DNA of 64,000 nucleotides from Apricaphanius iberus (GCA_028564705.1 JAPXFQ010002103.1:806001-870000); one strand, 5' to 3'; shown: positions 22,601 to 33,865, counted from the first letter of the stretch. Numbers and translations are program-made. Notes: generated by a model not told the origin, from the sequence alone.

Positions 22601-23689
22601 TCATTGTTGCTGCACTAATATGACAACATGGTACGTTCCCACCCACCCGGTGAGAGTCCAGCTACTGGACCATAAAGTGATGGACCGGACTGTACCAAGA
22701 CTGCTTTCTGCTCGTTGGAATCAAGGATTTAGTTTCTCTCATCTGCTCCCTCAGATCTTCATCCTCCATCCACCTCGTTGTTCCACCTTTCTGTATTATC
22801 TCAGTGGGCAGCAGAGCTTTTCTTTACCTCCAGCCATCCGAAACTTTGACTCCCGTACCACTTTTAAATCCAGATTCAAACCTACCTGTTTCAGACCAGC
22901 TGTTGTTTATGAGCTCTGTTCTCTTATTGCACTTTTTTTTCTGGTTGGTTTGTTAGTTTTTTTTGTTTTCTTTTGGGTTTTGTCTTCTTTAAATATTGTT
23001 TTTCTGATTGTTTTTTTACTTGTGATGGATATTTGCATGTTGTGCTGCCCGCAGGCCGAGGTCTACTCCTCAGACTTCTACGCAGAGCGAGCGGCGAGGG
23101 AGAAACTCCACGAGGAGAAGGAGCGTCTGGCTGCTCAGCTGGAGTTTGTGAAGAAGCATAACACGCAGCTGCAGCAGGATTTGGACTCGATGGGCCGGTG
23201 TGTAGTCCGCACAGTTTGCATTCAACCTGTTCAGTTCAGGTCGACCGACTGAACAATATCAAACGTGGTCGACTGGAATCCTGAGGCTACAGCCAACAGA
23301 TGCATAAAATCTACTTTGTCTCCATCTAGTGGTTGTTTTATTCACAAAGGTGGTGAGCAGTGATAAGAGCAGGAAGATATTCAGACTTATCTGCTCCTCT
23401 CTGATGTCCTTTAGGCGTTCCCTCAATGAAATGCAGCGGCGACACGGATCCACGGGAGCAAGTCCACGCGGAAACGATCCCAGTCTCGTAGGAAGAGGTA
23501 AGCTGCGTTTGGTTCTGCTGGAGTAAGAACCCTTAAAGCTCCAATAATGTGTGGGTGTGATGTGATCTGTCACCCATAGGTGCTGAGTGGAACCAGGACA
23601 ACATTCCCGAACACGCCTGCCCTAAGTGCAGTGAGATCCTCCCAGACCTGGACTCCCTGCAGATCCACATCATGGACTGCATCAACTAG
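13621..23689 (+). CDS. optn: Optineurin, 12 coding exons, complete
   Basis: Optineurin is a selective-autophagy receptor and linear/K63-ubiquitin binder that works with TBK1 and dampens NF-kB signalling. Coding exons: 13621-13741, 13821-14017, 14128-14271, 16914-17098, 17193-17286, 17371-17486, 17592-17741, 20990-21074, 21143-21301, 23055-23197, 23415-23497, 23580-23689. All junctions are GT-AG and in phase, giving 528 residues (human 577). Residues about 25-130 and 165-465 are coiled coil. The LIR is S146-F147-I-E-I150, with acidic residues before the serine that TBK1 phosphorylates in mammals. The UBAN ubiquitin-binding segment starts at residue 418; D424 and E428 correspond to human D474 and E478. 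The C-terminal C2HC zinc finger uses C506, C509, H522 and C526. The donor after exon 17193-17286 (GTTTTT) is weak. ATG 13621 is the first in the exon and fits the family N-terminus. Intron 4 and intron 8 carry transposons. Confidence 0.95.
14298..14394. repeat. CATC-rich simple repeat, left flank of LINE
   Basis: TCCATC repeats mixed with TTTTTACATCCATCC units. On the minus strand it continues directly from the 3' end of the neighbouring LINE as GGATGGATGG, so part of it may be the LINE tail. Confidence 0.85.
14395..15826 (-). mobile_element. Rex1-like LINE, 5'-truncated, in optn intron 4
   Basis: The minus strand encodes 283 codons of reverse transcriptase (15688-14840): [20 protein letters not shown] opens the RT fingers, then [14 protein letters not shown] (catalytic motif A), [20 protein letters not shown] (motif B), and a region around YLDYSAIFG where the usual YxDD box reads YLDYS, so the motif C Asp pair is damaged. 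The 3' end has the CTTTATTGATCCCAGAGGGA signature in reverse. Downstream coding is broken after the frame ends. The Rex1/Babar label is from memory of the family wording. The element lies inside a CATC minisatellite. Confidence 0.8.
15827..16760. repeat. Large CATCCATCCGTTTTTA minisatellite in optn intron 4
   Basis: Over 900 bp built from units of CATC repeats joined by GTTTTTA, with higher-order repeats: blocks of about 200 bp containing CACCCATAAATCTGTTTTTA recur, and a block containing CTTCTCAGCCAGGTCTCTGC and ATAAAGATCATAA occurs twice (about 16580 and 16737). It would translate to a repetitive [12 protein letters not shown] peptide, which is an artefact of the repeat. Confidence 0.92.
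17742..20004. other. optn intron 8, first part
   Basis: Holds a T24 run at about 18833-18858, two GT microsatellites (about 19488-19511 and 19797-19821), and a TTAGGG-like dispersed repeat (19620-19790). The rest is unrecognised AT-rich sequence without coding exons. Confidence 0.5.
19620..19790. repeat. Dispersed repeat with TTAGGG-like motifs, copy 1
   Basis: GTTTAGAGGTATAGTGTGAA, TAGTTAGGCTTAGGGTTGGG, AATAGATCAGTAATGGTTAG and GGAAAAGTGT match, in the same order, sequence at 36615-36705. The TTAGGG words are part of an interspersed repeat, not a telomeric array. Confidence 0.65.
20005..20575. repeat. Dispersed repeat rich in ACTTGGACT words, copy 1
   Basis: Short words such as GACTTGGACTCAAGTACTGA and TTGGACTCGGCC are repeated at both sides of a 300-bp middle part. 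The copy at 61375-61560 has the same wording in the other orientation (CAAGTCCAAGTCGAGTC). Family not identified; the symmetry suggests a DNA element. Confidence 0.5.
20590..20830 (+). mobile_element. Tc1-like transposase remnant in optn intron 8
   Basis: GTGAAACACAGTGGTGGTAG CATGATGTTGTGGGG encodes the GG-S-M-M-L-W-G block. TAGTCAAAGTACAGAGCTAA CCCCATT is the decayed S-P-D-L-N-P-I block carrying the second Asp. Multiple stops are present. Confidence 0.7.
21302..22129. other. optn intron 10, first part
   Basis: AT-rich with a T13 run. No exon or element end was recognised. Confidence 0.35.
22130..22960 (+). mobile_element. LINE 3' fragment split by a second insertion
   Basis: 22130-22250 encodes a LINE C-terminal block in the plus direction ([20 protein letters not shown] wording). 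22725-22925 encodes the following block ([20 protein letters not shown] then KSRFKP). Between them lie about 470 bp beginning CTCGTTTCCACTGAGTGGAA, the style of a fish DNA-transposon end with GGTACGG-rich subterminal sequence. Only the 3' end of the LINE is present. Confidence 0.6.
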
Positions 23690-24530
23690 ACCTCCATCAC
23701 CATAAACTCCCACAATGGCTGCATTAGAGTCTTCCTCTGCTTTAACCCGTACTGTACCCCCTTATGTCTGTTCCCTTAGGATCCAAAGATCTCATTGTTT
23801 CAGGATGGAAGAGGCTAAAATCTTTGCACATGTTATGTAATATCTACCGTGACAGACTATATGCTGGATAGAAACATGCTAAGGGAGCTCCTGTATGACT
23901 TCATCAGGCTACAGAGCATCTCGGTGGGCCGCACTGTCCCAGTGAATTATTTTGCAGAAGAGCACAAACCAAAAACTACCGTCTGGCTTTTTCCTTGTGT
24001 GTTCACACCAGCGTTTCTTTGGCTGATCCAGTTCTGAACAGCTGCCATTTTATGTGGACACATTCTGTAACTGAGGGTCTTGGAAGGTACAGGAGCCTGG
24101 TGTTGCATGTAAAAACATCCTATCACCTTTAGTTGTGCATTTTAATAGGGTTCAGTTAAATTAAAATACATGGTTTGGGGTTTGTAATTTGTACAATCTA
24201 AGATGAAAAGTGGGATTGAATGGGAACGTATATTTTAGATGCTGCCTTTCTACCAAGGTAACCAAGTATGCAGCTTCTAAAGGCTTTTAATCTGTTTTTA
24301 TAGAGTATCCGATCATAATTGGAGCTCCTGATTGGGTTTTAACTTTCTGTCTACAGAGGATGGTATGAAGGTGCATATTTTCCTTTAATTCAGCAGATGC
24401 AACTCTGTAATGAGCATAATATATTTTACCTGTTAATGTGTTAGAAGCTCTGTGTAATTTCTGTTCACTATGTAGGTTTTAAAAGCTCGGAATTCTGTGG
24501 AAAAAATAAATTTATAAAAAGTAAGAGAAT
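23690..24530 (+). terminator. optn: optn 3'UTR and poly(A) signal
   Basis: Non-coding sequence following the optn TAG. The canonical AATAAA at 24505-24510, followed by AT-rich sequence and a Tc1 element from 24572, marks the likely end of the transcript. Parts of this UTR (GATCTCATTGTTTCAGGATG and GAAGGTGCATATTTTCC) have relatives downstream of the decayed exon 13 at 34455 and 34570. Confidence 0.75.
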
Positions 24531-24571
24531 TTCTTATTTTCACTCTTTCTGATCCACTTAGATCACATATA

Positions 24572-25398
24572 CAGTACAGACCAAAGGTTTGGACACACCT
24601 TCTCATTCAGTGCGTTTTCTTTCTTTTCATGACTACATTGTAGATTCTCACTGAAGGCATCAAAAGTATGAATGAACACATGGAATTATGTTGTACGTTT
24701 ACAAAAAAGTGTGAAATAACCTGGCCTCTAAAGTCATCGGACCTGAACCCAATGGAGACTATTTTGGGGTGAGCTGAACCGTAGAGTGAAGGCAAAAGGA
24801 CCAACAAGTACTAAGCATCTCTGGGAACTCCTTCGAAGCTGTCGGAAAACCATTTCTGGTGACTAGAAGCTCAAGAGAATGCAAAGCAATAATCAGAGCA
24901 AAGGGTGGCTACTTTGAGGAATCTAAAATATGACATGTATTCAGTTATTTCACCCTTTTTGCTTAATTACATACAGTAATTCCATACATCATGTGTTCAT
25001 TCATAGTTTTGATTCCCTTATTGCTCTTTCTGTGTCTCTGTTATGTATTCTCCAAGCCACAGACGGTCGCGGCAGATAACCGCTTGTGCTGAGCCTGGTT
25101 CTGCCGGAGGTTTCTTCCTGTTAAAAGGGAGTTTTTCCTTCCCACTGTCGCTGCATGCTTGCTCAGTATGAGGGATTGCTGAGAATTCCACGACGCAATC
25201 TTCTGTGGTTCTGTAATTTCTACACTAAACATTGTACTGTAATAACTCTTTTTGTAAAGTGCCTTGAGATGACATCTGTTGTGAAATGGCGCTATATAAA
25301 TAAACTGAATTGAATTAATTGAGAATCTACAGTGTAGTCATGAAAATAAAGGAAACTCATTGAATGAGAAGGTGTGTCCAAACTTTTGGTCTGTACTG
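24572..25398 (+). mobile_element. Tc1-like element with TA target duplication and nested insertion
   Basis: Ends are CAGTACAGACCAAAGGTTTG (left) and CAAACTTTTGGTCTGTACTG (right), each next to TA. The arms continue with GACACACCTTCTCATTCA in inverted orientation. Inside, CTAAAGTCATCGGACCTGAA CCCAATGGAG is the D-L-N-P block of a Tc1 transposase, followed by stops. Most of the transposase is missing. A separate repeat is inserted at about 25013-25318. Confidence 0.88.
25013..25318 (+). mobile_element. LINE-derived 3' end repeat nested in Tc1 element
   Basis: Contains GCCGGAGGTTTCTTCCTGTT AAAAGGGAGTTTTTCC and ends AATGGCGCTATATAAATAAA with ATTGAATTGAA-like tail, a very common dispersed fish repeat resembling the 3' end of L2-type LINEs. 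It interrupts the right arm of the surrounding Tc1 element between TTTTGAT and GAGAATCTACA. Confidence 0.7.
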
Positions 25399-26925
25399 TA
25401 GTTATTTGCTTTCTTTAGCTCTATACAACCTTGGTCAGTTTAGAGTCTTGTCTGATTCATTGAAAGATTTAATCATCTCAGATTGCCGAATTTAATACCC
25501 AAATATTGGAAAATGATATAAAGATACAAGCTTTGTTTATGTTTTTGATTATTTTGTAAACAATTTGACTTTATTTGGAAAGAAAAGCTTTGGATTGTTA
25601 GTCATGAAAATAGGGTTATAAAATAGGATGACAATATATCAGAAATATATTGTTCTCCTGGGAACCATCAGTAATGGCTAAACTGTATCCAAGGGTTGGT
25701 TTTTTTAACCCTCCTCCTTTAGACACACTGCCCTGCATGTTTTAGATGTTTCCCTGATCCAGCACACCTGACTTAATTTGACGGCTGAATTACAGGCTTT
25801 AACTGAACTGCAATCACCTGAATGAGGCGTGTCAAAGCAGGCAAACATTGAAAACATGCAGGCAGGGTCCGAAATTACATTTTTGACTCACCGGCCAAGT
25901 TGGCCTGTAGATGAAAAATATTACCGGCCAAGCAGCTCTTTTACCAGCTAAAGTCTAAATGATTTTTACACAGAAACCAGACATATGTTATAGGACATTA
26001 TTTTGGATCCATGATGAAAGCAGTGACAACTTCAAAAATAGTTCATAAGACAAACAATTTGGTCAGTTTTTATTTATTTATTAAAATCTGGTCAGACTCC
26101 TTGTTTTCTCCATCCATGAAGTCTGGCCTCCTTCTTCTGACAGTCTTTATGCCACAGCATTGCAGCATTAATCGCGTCATAGTCCTCGATCTCTGGAGAA
26201 CACAGTTACACCACGAGAAGATCTGAAAGTGTCCCAGGGCTTATATTGGACCTCCGATCAGTTTTAACATGCTTCATAGTAGGGCTGGGCGGTATACAGC
26301 AAACTAATACACCAAACAGAAAATTAGCTTGCATTTGGCGAGTGCTCATTTCAGACTCTGCATGCAGGGCAGTGTGCTTTGAGGACCAGGCTTGGGAAAA
26401 ACTTTCCCAGCATGAAGAGCAGAGATGCAGTAGGGGGGATAAAATAAGTATAAAATTAAAAAGTTAAACAATTAAAATGATGTATTGAGAATCGTTAAAA
26501 AAGGGTATGTTAACCACATGTTTAGGCCAAAAGGTGCATTAAGGTTGAATTAATTAATTGATTAATGCCTTTATTGTCCCACATGAGGAGAAATTCAATT
26601 TCCACGACAGCCTGTCAGAGAATAAGCAAAAAACTAGAGATATATATTGGCACGGATCTGGTGATATGTATATTGTGATATCGCGATACTATAAGCAAGA
26701 CTACGGTGATTTTTAAAAATGAATTTAGCTGTAAAAAACTGTCACAGCATTCTAACCACTCCAGCCTGCTACATACACAACACATCCAGTTTTATTACTA
26801 GATGTAGTTGATCCACTGGAACAAATAAGCTGAAGACAGGCACCAAGTAGCAGTCAGACTGGTAATTTTATTACAAAAATAGCTACCTACCTACCTTTCC
26901 TCCCTGAGAACTCTTAATAGTTTCG
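25399..26925. other. Intergenic between optn and its decayed copy
   Basis: AT-rich sequence with short repeat words (GGGCTGGGCGGTATAC at 26283 and TGCCTTTATTGTCCCACATG at 26566 are LINE or hAT remnants). A repeated CACCGGCCAAGTTGGCC motif lies near 25890. No gene recognised. Confidence 0.4.
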
Positions 26926-26939
26926 TTGGAAAATCTGGG

Positions 26940-27442
26940 GTGTTTGAAATGTCAGACCAACCTAATAATGAAAGAACGTTTTCAGGATCTCTCTGCATGG
27001 AAGGAAAGACAGCGACAGAAGCAGCAGGTTCTGGAGCACCAGCTTGAGGAAACCCAGTGCCACATGGAGACGCTGACCCTCCTAAAACAGGAGCTGCAGG
27101 AAAGGCTGATTGCTGCCGAAAAAGTGTTGGAAGAACATAGAGGAGCTGAAGGAGGAGATGCTTCAGAAGGGGGCTCAGGTGAGTGGGTCCTTCAGATCCC
27201 GTTTTTGTGGTATTATTTAACAGCATTAACTATGTTAGGAGACATCAAGTCAGCTGACTGTATACTGTATGAGCAGAGTAGATTTTTGCGTTGTCTGTTG
27301 GTGGAGGTATAGGCCTCAGACTTCTACAGAGAGCGTGCAGACAGGGAGAAGCTGCACGAGGAGAAGGAGCAAAGTTAGTTTCTGAGCTGGAAGATTTAAG
27401 GAGGCAGAACAGGCAACTGCAGCAGGAGTTGGTTAGTATGTA
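26940..27442 (+). pseudogene. Decayed optineurin copy: exon 3-, 10- and 11-like segments
   Basis: 26950-27100 encodes QTNLIMKERFQDLSAWKE and METLTLLKQELQE, a clear match to optn exon 3 ([18 protein letters not shown] and [11 protein letters not shown]). It runs straight into ERLIAAEKVLEE and, in a shifted frame, NIEELKEEMLQKGAQ|GTGAGT, matching optn exon 10 ([22 protein letters not shown]). At 27301-27430 lies an exon 11/UBAN-like segment: VEV then TAG where optn has EVY, then [20 protein letters not shown], then a frameshift and LRRQNRQLQQELVSM. The TAG and frameshifts show it is broken. The segments are in optn order and strand. Alternative: an independent paralogue that decayed. No evidence of expression is visible. 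Confidence 0.85.
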
Positions 27443-28399
27443 GTCGCACAGAACACGGCTTGCTTCCTGCCTGGAAAAAAAGTAGTGATTATTCTCCCAA
27501 TCACAGACACAATACAGACTGAAATATGTGAAAATTACTCAACATTTATGTACAGTGGGGAGAACAAGTACTTGATTCACTGCTGATTTTTGAAGTCTTC
27601 CCACTTAGAAAGCATGTAGAGGTCTGTAATTCATATCAAAGCTACTTCAACTGTGAGGGACTAAATCTAAAAAAAAAATGCAAAAAGAAAATCGGTGGAT
27701 GATTTTTAAATAATTTCCATTTTATTTTAGTATTTGACCGCCTCTCAGCCAGTAAGAATTTAGGCTCCCACAGACCTGTTAGTTCTCCTTTAATAAGCCC
27801 TCCTGTTCTCCACTCATTACCTGTATTAACTAGATCTGTTTGAAACACAACTAGAAAACTCTGAATATGAAGGAAGGAGATAACCATAACCATACCATAA
27901 GGCCTTTTCTCTTCAAATTACACAATCAGCAGCATATATTCCTTTTGGCCTGTATGTTTCAAAAATAACAGTACAGAACAAATACCTAATTTGATAAAGC
28001 TTTCTATATTTGGACATATTAAATCTGAGTTACATATTGGGCAAATTTTGAATCAATATTCAATCATGTCCATAGAGTTAACTCATGATTAATAACAAAC
28101 AACTGCTGATTTTCTTTTTAAGTTCTTACTTTACTTTGACACTGTTATTGAAGCTTTTGGGTAGACAAATATGTTTTATTTATTTATTTCAGTTTCGAAA
28201 CAGCACAGACATCTGACCTGACAGGAGAAACTTTGAGGATCTATTAGGAAGAACTTAATAAAACAAAAAAATCTTCAAACTCTTCAGAACATCTTTACAT
28301 TAAGGTCCATTTTTTAGATTAACAACCTTTAACACGCCTGTTCAGAGTAAATAATTTTTTAACAAGCCTGATGTTGCTTTTTTATTAACCTTTTTGTTT
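27443..28399. other. Between optn-like pseudo-exons, nothing recognised
   Basis: AT-rich. A TACAGTGGGGAGAACAAGTA motif at 27552 resembles a Tc1-type terminus (CAGTGGGGAGAACAAGTATTTG is a known fish style), with no partner end seen. Confidence 0.4.
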
Positions 28400-28799
28400 C
28401 TTCAGAAGAGAATAACTGCTTGGAAGATGATGACTTGCTACGTTTTTTTTCTCCAGCAGTAAAAAGCTCCAAATGTTCTGTGAGTTTGTCTCCCTATCAG
28501 CATCTCTCACAGCTGCCATGAGGAGGACGGGAGGCGGCACAAAGCGGCGCAGCAAACTGGAGAAGCAGAGAACGAAATGCGCCCAAACAGCGCAGATAAA
28601 TTCAAAGTGTTTGGAAGCAGTGCACGAAAAACATCAAATAAAGGTCCTGAAATGCAACATACTTACAAAACTCTCATATTTGGCTGACAACAGATGAATT
28701 AACAATAAAGCAAGTCTGAATTTAAGCTAGGTCAGACTATGAGCATGATCACACACGTCTCGGAATAGATAAATATTACAAAATTAACAGTCATTTAAA

Positions 28800-30110
28800 A
28801 ACATTGTCTTACCTGCAAACGATCCAAGAGCATCCCCCTGTTTTTTTTTTTCTTTTTTCTGCGCCGGTTCCTGATGTCAACCACAACGAAGACAACCAGG
28901 TATCGGGGTTAATGAAACGGACCAATTGCGGGTTTGGGGGGTGCGATGATGGCTCTTCTCATCTTGCTTTCTTTTTGTGTTGTTTACTGTTACAGGAAAT
29001 CTCAAGGAAATTTCAATCAAACGCAACTGGACTTGGTAATTTGTCTTGGAAGACGTTTCTCCTCTTATCCAAGAGGCTTCATCAGTTCATGCTCGCCGCT
29101 GACCAGGCTGGGACTGGTCCAACTAACTGGTGTGGAGACTCAGCTATTTAACCTCTTGAACAACAATCAGAGAATATTCACAGGCTTATGTATGTAGGAT
29201 TGTGGCCAAAAGCGGTACTGCATCACATTCAAAATACAGTAGAACTGTGTATCCCTTCCTGACTCGAGGTTGCCAGCTGCTGCGGGATCCAGCAGGAACG
29301 GCTGACCCTAACTAAATAACATTAGCAATGGTCATACAGGTTAACTTGCAGCATGTGTAGTCCACAATGTACGCGAAGAACGAATGAGGAATTATTTGTA
29401 CCGAGGTATAGGCTACTCAATACGTCTCCATTACGTTTCACATTGCCAGAATCGACGTGCTGCTGTTGTTTTCCTCGACAGTTCAGCATAATGACGAAGA
29501 AACGGACCCTGATGCTAACGTTAGCAATGACGACTCGTCGCTTTTATCTCCCAAACAATTCCTTACCTTTTCAATTTGATGACCAATCTCCTCCATATGC
29601 GCTAACGTAACCTTACTTTCCACGAACATGCATAACTTTGTTCGACTGTCGTGAATATTTGAAATGTCAATTTACACTAAGTACAAGTAAGTTAGCCAAA
29701 CATAGGTGAATCTTACCAGTCCAGGAGAAGATTGGCGACGTTGACGTCTGTATTCAAATTCTACTCCATTTTCAGCTGTCTCCATCTTTAAAATGCATCT
29801 CCTTTACAAATCCTTGTTTTATTTCGGACTTTGTCTGGACGTATTTCGGATTGATAACGAGGTCTTTTAGGTTTCGTAACGTTATACATGTTTTGTCTGT
29901 AACGTTCGGAGCTTCAGTTGTGGTAAATAGAGCAGAACTGGCAACCCGGATGAGGAAACTCTACTGACTTCATGATTTGTAGATAGCTTGAGGGCGGAGC
30001 CTCCGACCAAAACAGAACATGACAACAATAACATCACATGAGGGCTGCAACTTTCACTTTTACATAACAATATCCTGGCCGGACTACGATTGACAGTGAT
30101 ATAAGTGTTT
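28800..30110. repeat. Mixed dispersed repeats
   Basis: 29035-29150 contains GGAAGACGTTTCTCCTCTTA TCCAAGAGGCTTCATCAGTT, a widespread fish repeat wording. 29740-30070 holds a segment with AGAACTGGCAACCCGGATG that resembles the interior of small DNA elements. Open frames here carry no recognisable domains. Confidence 0.4.
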
Positions 30111-30479
30111 CAAAAGAACATGATTTCTTAATGTTTAGTGACATATTGGGGCCATTTTATGATTAATTAAAATACATTTCTTACATACGTTTCCTTTAAC
30201 TTGTTTTGCATATTTTTATTGTAAATCTGTCTTTATTATATTTTTTTTCATAAGCTCAGTTGGTGCCCCTGCAGCCACCTTGGTGCCCTGCACACAGTGC
30301 GTGATGCGCGTGGGCGGAGCGCCGGCACTGGTTGTAGGGGTGGCCAATCAGATTTCAGGGGTGGCAATGGTGCTGCTTTGTTCTGTTATGAAGAAACAAA
30401 TGAGCCTAGAAGCAAAGCTCTGAATTGAGAAGTATAAAAGGAAAAAAGTCTCCATGAATACGTGTCATTTGGGTACAAA

Positions 30480-30560
30480 CTTACCGATGGAGAAGTATAA
30501 ACTAGGCGTTACCAGTGATAGTTTTTACAAGGACAACAAGAAAAAAGAGACGACATGGAC
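30480..30560. mobile_element. Harbinger-like miniature element terminus
   Basis: GATGGAGAAGTATAAACTAGG is the same terminal sequence seen at 13250 and, inverted, at 41798. Only this end is evident here; the sequence to its left (30290-30480) is GC-richer and may be part of the element. Confidence 0.5.
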
Positions 30561-30699
30561 AGAAATATATCAGTTTTGGGGGTGGATGGTGAGTTTATGA
30601 TAACATATGTTAACATATAATTATTTTCTCCCTGGTTAATACCCTTTAAGTCATGCTATTGTACAGAACCTGACAGGGGTCAGGTGCAGAAATAAGTTT

Positions 30700-31285
30700 G
30701 AGGTGTAAAAAAAGTGTGTGCATCTGTATGGGTGTGAGTTTGTGTGTGCATCAGTAGTCAGTAGCCCATGAACTCCACACAGCTCGATCCCACAGTCTGT
30801 TCGCCTATCATGTAATTTGTGTCCTTGGAGAGCTGAGCCAGCTCATAGTTGAAGGTGTGGGGGTAGGGTAGAGGAAAGGAGCGTCCTTCTAGATTCCCAT
30901 CCAAGGGAGTATGTTTGGTCTAGGCCGAATTTCAATTGATAAGAAATGCACAGGCAAAGATCACTTTTCCTTCTTAGCCTTAGAGTCCGTCAAAGTGTTC
31001 TCCCTTCCAAATCAGGGGTCATTTCCATTCCAGCCGGCTGAGAACTTCTCCAAGTTGTTTCCCCACACAGCAACAAACGAGTCCATGCTCGAAAATCGCA
31101 AGAGTCTGAGCGTTACAACAGCCATACAGCTTCCCGTTTCCAGGCAGCCTGCCAATTTCTGCCTTAAAAGCCATAAATTTACGATACCTGGAAAAAACCT
31201 GCTATGCGCTAATCAGCAAATATCCAGTTATCATGAATCCAATTGTCCAGATGTTTCTAGTGTCTCGATGGTCAAGTGAGAGACC
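30700..31285 (-). repeat. Dispersed repeat, second copy of the 9.3-11.1 kb family
   Basis: CAGTAGCCCATGAACTCCAC, CCAAGGGAGTATGTTTGGTC and TTCTCCCTTCCAAATCAGGG match in order the repeat at 9600-11100 or the short copy at 53590-53760. The membrane-protein-like frame of the first copy is not open here. The copy abuts the 5' edge of the L2-like LINE. Confidence 0.55.
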
Positions 31286-33865
31286 CAGGATCCGACACAC
31301 AAAGCTGACACACAAACAAGGTCACACCTTAGACTTAATCATTAGCAAAGGACTAAAAATCTCTAACATCTCCTTATTGGATGTTGCATTATCTGACCAT
31401 TTCTGCATCTTCTTTGAAAGCATTATTCCGGCTAAACTATCTATTCAAAATGACACCATAGTAAGAAAACGACCTCTTGTTGACAGCTCTGCTGAAATAT
31501 TTAAACAAATTTACTGCTCTACCTCACCCCACCAAGATCCACCACCCCCACTACCCAACACACACTCTGTTAACAACCTGGTAGATAACTTTTTCTCTAA
31601 AGTCTCAGACATCATTAATACCATTGCTCGACTTAAAGTAAAAGTAGTCTCAGGTAGAAACAAGTCTCCATGGACCAACAATACTCTGGTACGCAGCGGA
31701 AAAAGGAAGTGCCGTCAGGCCGAAAGAAAATGGAGGGAAACTCAACTCCAGGTTCACTATAAGATCTACAAAAACAAGCTGAACAAATATAACTTAACCT
31801 TGAAAACGGCAAGAGAAACACTCTTCTCTGAAATCATTAACAGAGACAATAGTAACACTCAGAATCTATTAACAACAGTTGAAAGACTAACCAATCATCC
31901 AGTGACAGCAGCTCCTGAGCTACACTCCACTAGGGCCTGTACTGAATTTGCCAACTACTTCACTGAAAAGATTCTAGAAATTAGAAGATCAATCTGTAAA
32001 GCAGCAACCAACCAACCCACCAACATTTTCATTCCCACTTAAAAATAATGCAGATAAAATGTCTCATTTCAAAAAACTGAATCAATCACATCTTGATGAA
32101 ATTATTTAACAACTGAACCCCTCCTCTTGCTGCCTCGATATCTTACCCACAGCTTTTTAAAATAAAGTTCTCCCTGTCATTAAGTCAGATCTGATGCAAA
32201 TAGTTAACGCATCCCTCCAGTCAGGTGTCTTCCCCCAGGCCCTCAAAACAGCAGTTATCAAACCCCTATTAAAGAAAAACAACCTATATAATACATTGAT
32301 GCAGAATTATAGACCAATCTCTAATCTCCCATTCATCAGTAAGATTATTGAAAAAGCTGTATCTCAACAGTTAACTACATTCCTGACAATGAACCACTCC
32401 TTAGATAATTTTCTATCTGGTTTCCGTGCCCATCACAGCACTGAGACTGTCCTAGTCAAAGTTGTCAATGACATCCACATAAATACAGACAGCGGCAGAA
32501 CCACAGTTCTTGTTCTGTTGGACCTCAGTGCAGCGTTTGATACTGATCACAAACTATTACTGGAACGATTGCAGAGCTGGGTCGGACTCACTGGTACAGC
32601 ACTTCAATGGTTCGAATCTTACCTCAAAAATAGGCCGTTCTTTGTGTCCATTGGAAATTTCTCATCAGAACAAACAGAAATTACATGTGGGGTCCCCCAG
32701 GGCTCCATCCTGGGCCCCTCCTGTTCAATATTTATATGTTCCCACTAACCAAGATTATAGTAGCCAATCAGATTAGATACCATAACTATGCAGACGACAA
32801 ACAGATATACATTACATTGTCACCAGGTGACTTTGATTCTATCCAGACCTTAAATGAATGCATTGAACAAATCATCGACTGGATGTCCCATAACTTTCAG
32901 CTAATACAACTAAAAACTACTCATCAGGCCTGTAATCTAGGTGTAATAATGGACTCAGACCTGAACCTCCAAGGTCACATAAAGGCAATAACAAGGTCAG
33001 ATTTCTATCACCTGAGGAACATTTCTAGGAATAAAGGACTGATGTCACAGAAGGACCGTGAAAAACTGATCAATGCGTTTATCTTTAGTTGGATCGATTA
33101 CTGCAACAGCGTCCTCACAGGTCTACCTAAAAAGCAATCAGCCAACTGCAGCTGATCCAGAACGCTGCTGCTTGTGTTCTCACTAGAACTAGGAAAGTAG
33201 AACACATCACCCCAGTTCTAAAGTCCTTACACTGGCTCCCTGTAGCTCAGAGAATAGACTTTAAAATACTCCTAATAGTTTATAAATCATTGAACGGTTT
33301 AGCACCAAAGTACATTGAAGATATGATGTCACTTTATCAAACCAGCAGACCACTCAGGTCCTCCAACTCTAGCCTACTAATCGTCCCTAGAATCAAACTA
33401 AACAGGGAGAGGCAGATTTCAGCTTCTATGCTCCACAAATGTGGAATAAACTTCCAGACAAATGCAAAAACGCTAAAATGCTAGGCTCTTTTAAATCAAA
33501 GATTAAACCTCTACTATTCAGAGCTGCATTTGAATCTTAAATTGCGCTTTCTGATCACTTTTTGTTTTGTTTACCCGATTGTTTTTTATCTGTTGTAATC
33601 TGTTTTAATTGCATAAATTTGTTCCTTAAATTATTTTTTATTGTTGTGGTTTAATTTCTATTCTTACTTTTTTATTTCTTTTTTAAGTGATTGTGTATTA
33701 ATTACATAAATTTGTTCCTTACATTATCTTTTCTTACTGATTGATTACTGTTAAACTTATATGTTTTGTTTGTAATCATGTGGTTTCATTATCACTGAAT
33801 CATGTAAAGCACCTTGAATTGCCTTGTGTTGAAAGTGTGCTATATAAACAAAATTGCCTTGCCTA
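31286..33865 (+). mobile_element. L2/CR1-type LINE, 5'-truncated and frameshifted
   Basis: 31300-31440 encodes the end of the apurinic endonuclease (HKQGHTLDLIIS, LSDHFCIFF). RT follows at 32194-33150: NYRPISNLPFISKIIEKAVS, SGFRAHHSTETVLVKVVND, LLDLSAAFDT (motif A; the partner Asp is followed by DH), CGVPQGSILGP (motif B), then a frameshift near 32735 and YADDKQIYITLS (motif C, intact YADD). Later blocks MDSDLNLQGHIKAITRS and DYCNSVLTGLPKK are C-terminal signatures. Stops at 32043, 32109 and elsewhere disable it. The 3' end is AAAGCACCTTGAATTGCC with TATATAAACAAAATTGCC. It separates the two halves of the optn pseudogene. Confidence 0.88.

Noticed and set aside
22470..23252. 260-codon plus-strand frame that includes part of optn exon 11
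   Set aside because: It joins LINE remnant, intron and the true exon 11 by chance; the exon begins at a proper acceptor at 23054 and only that part is coding.
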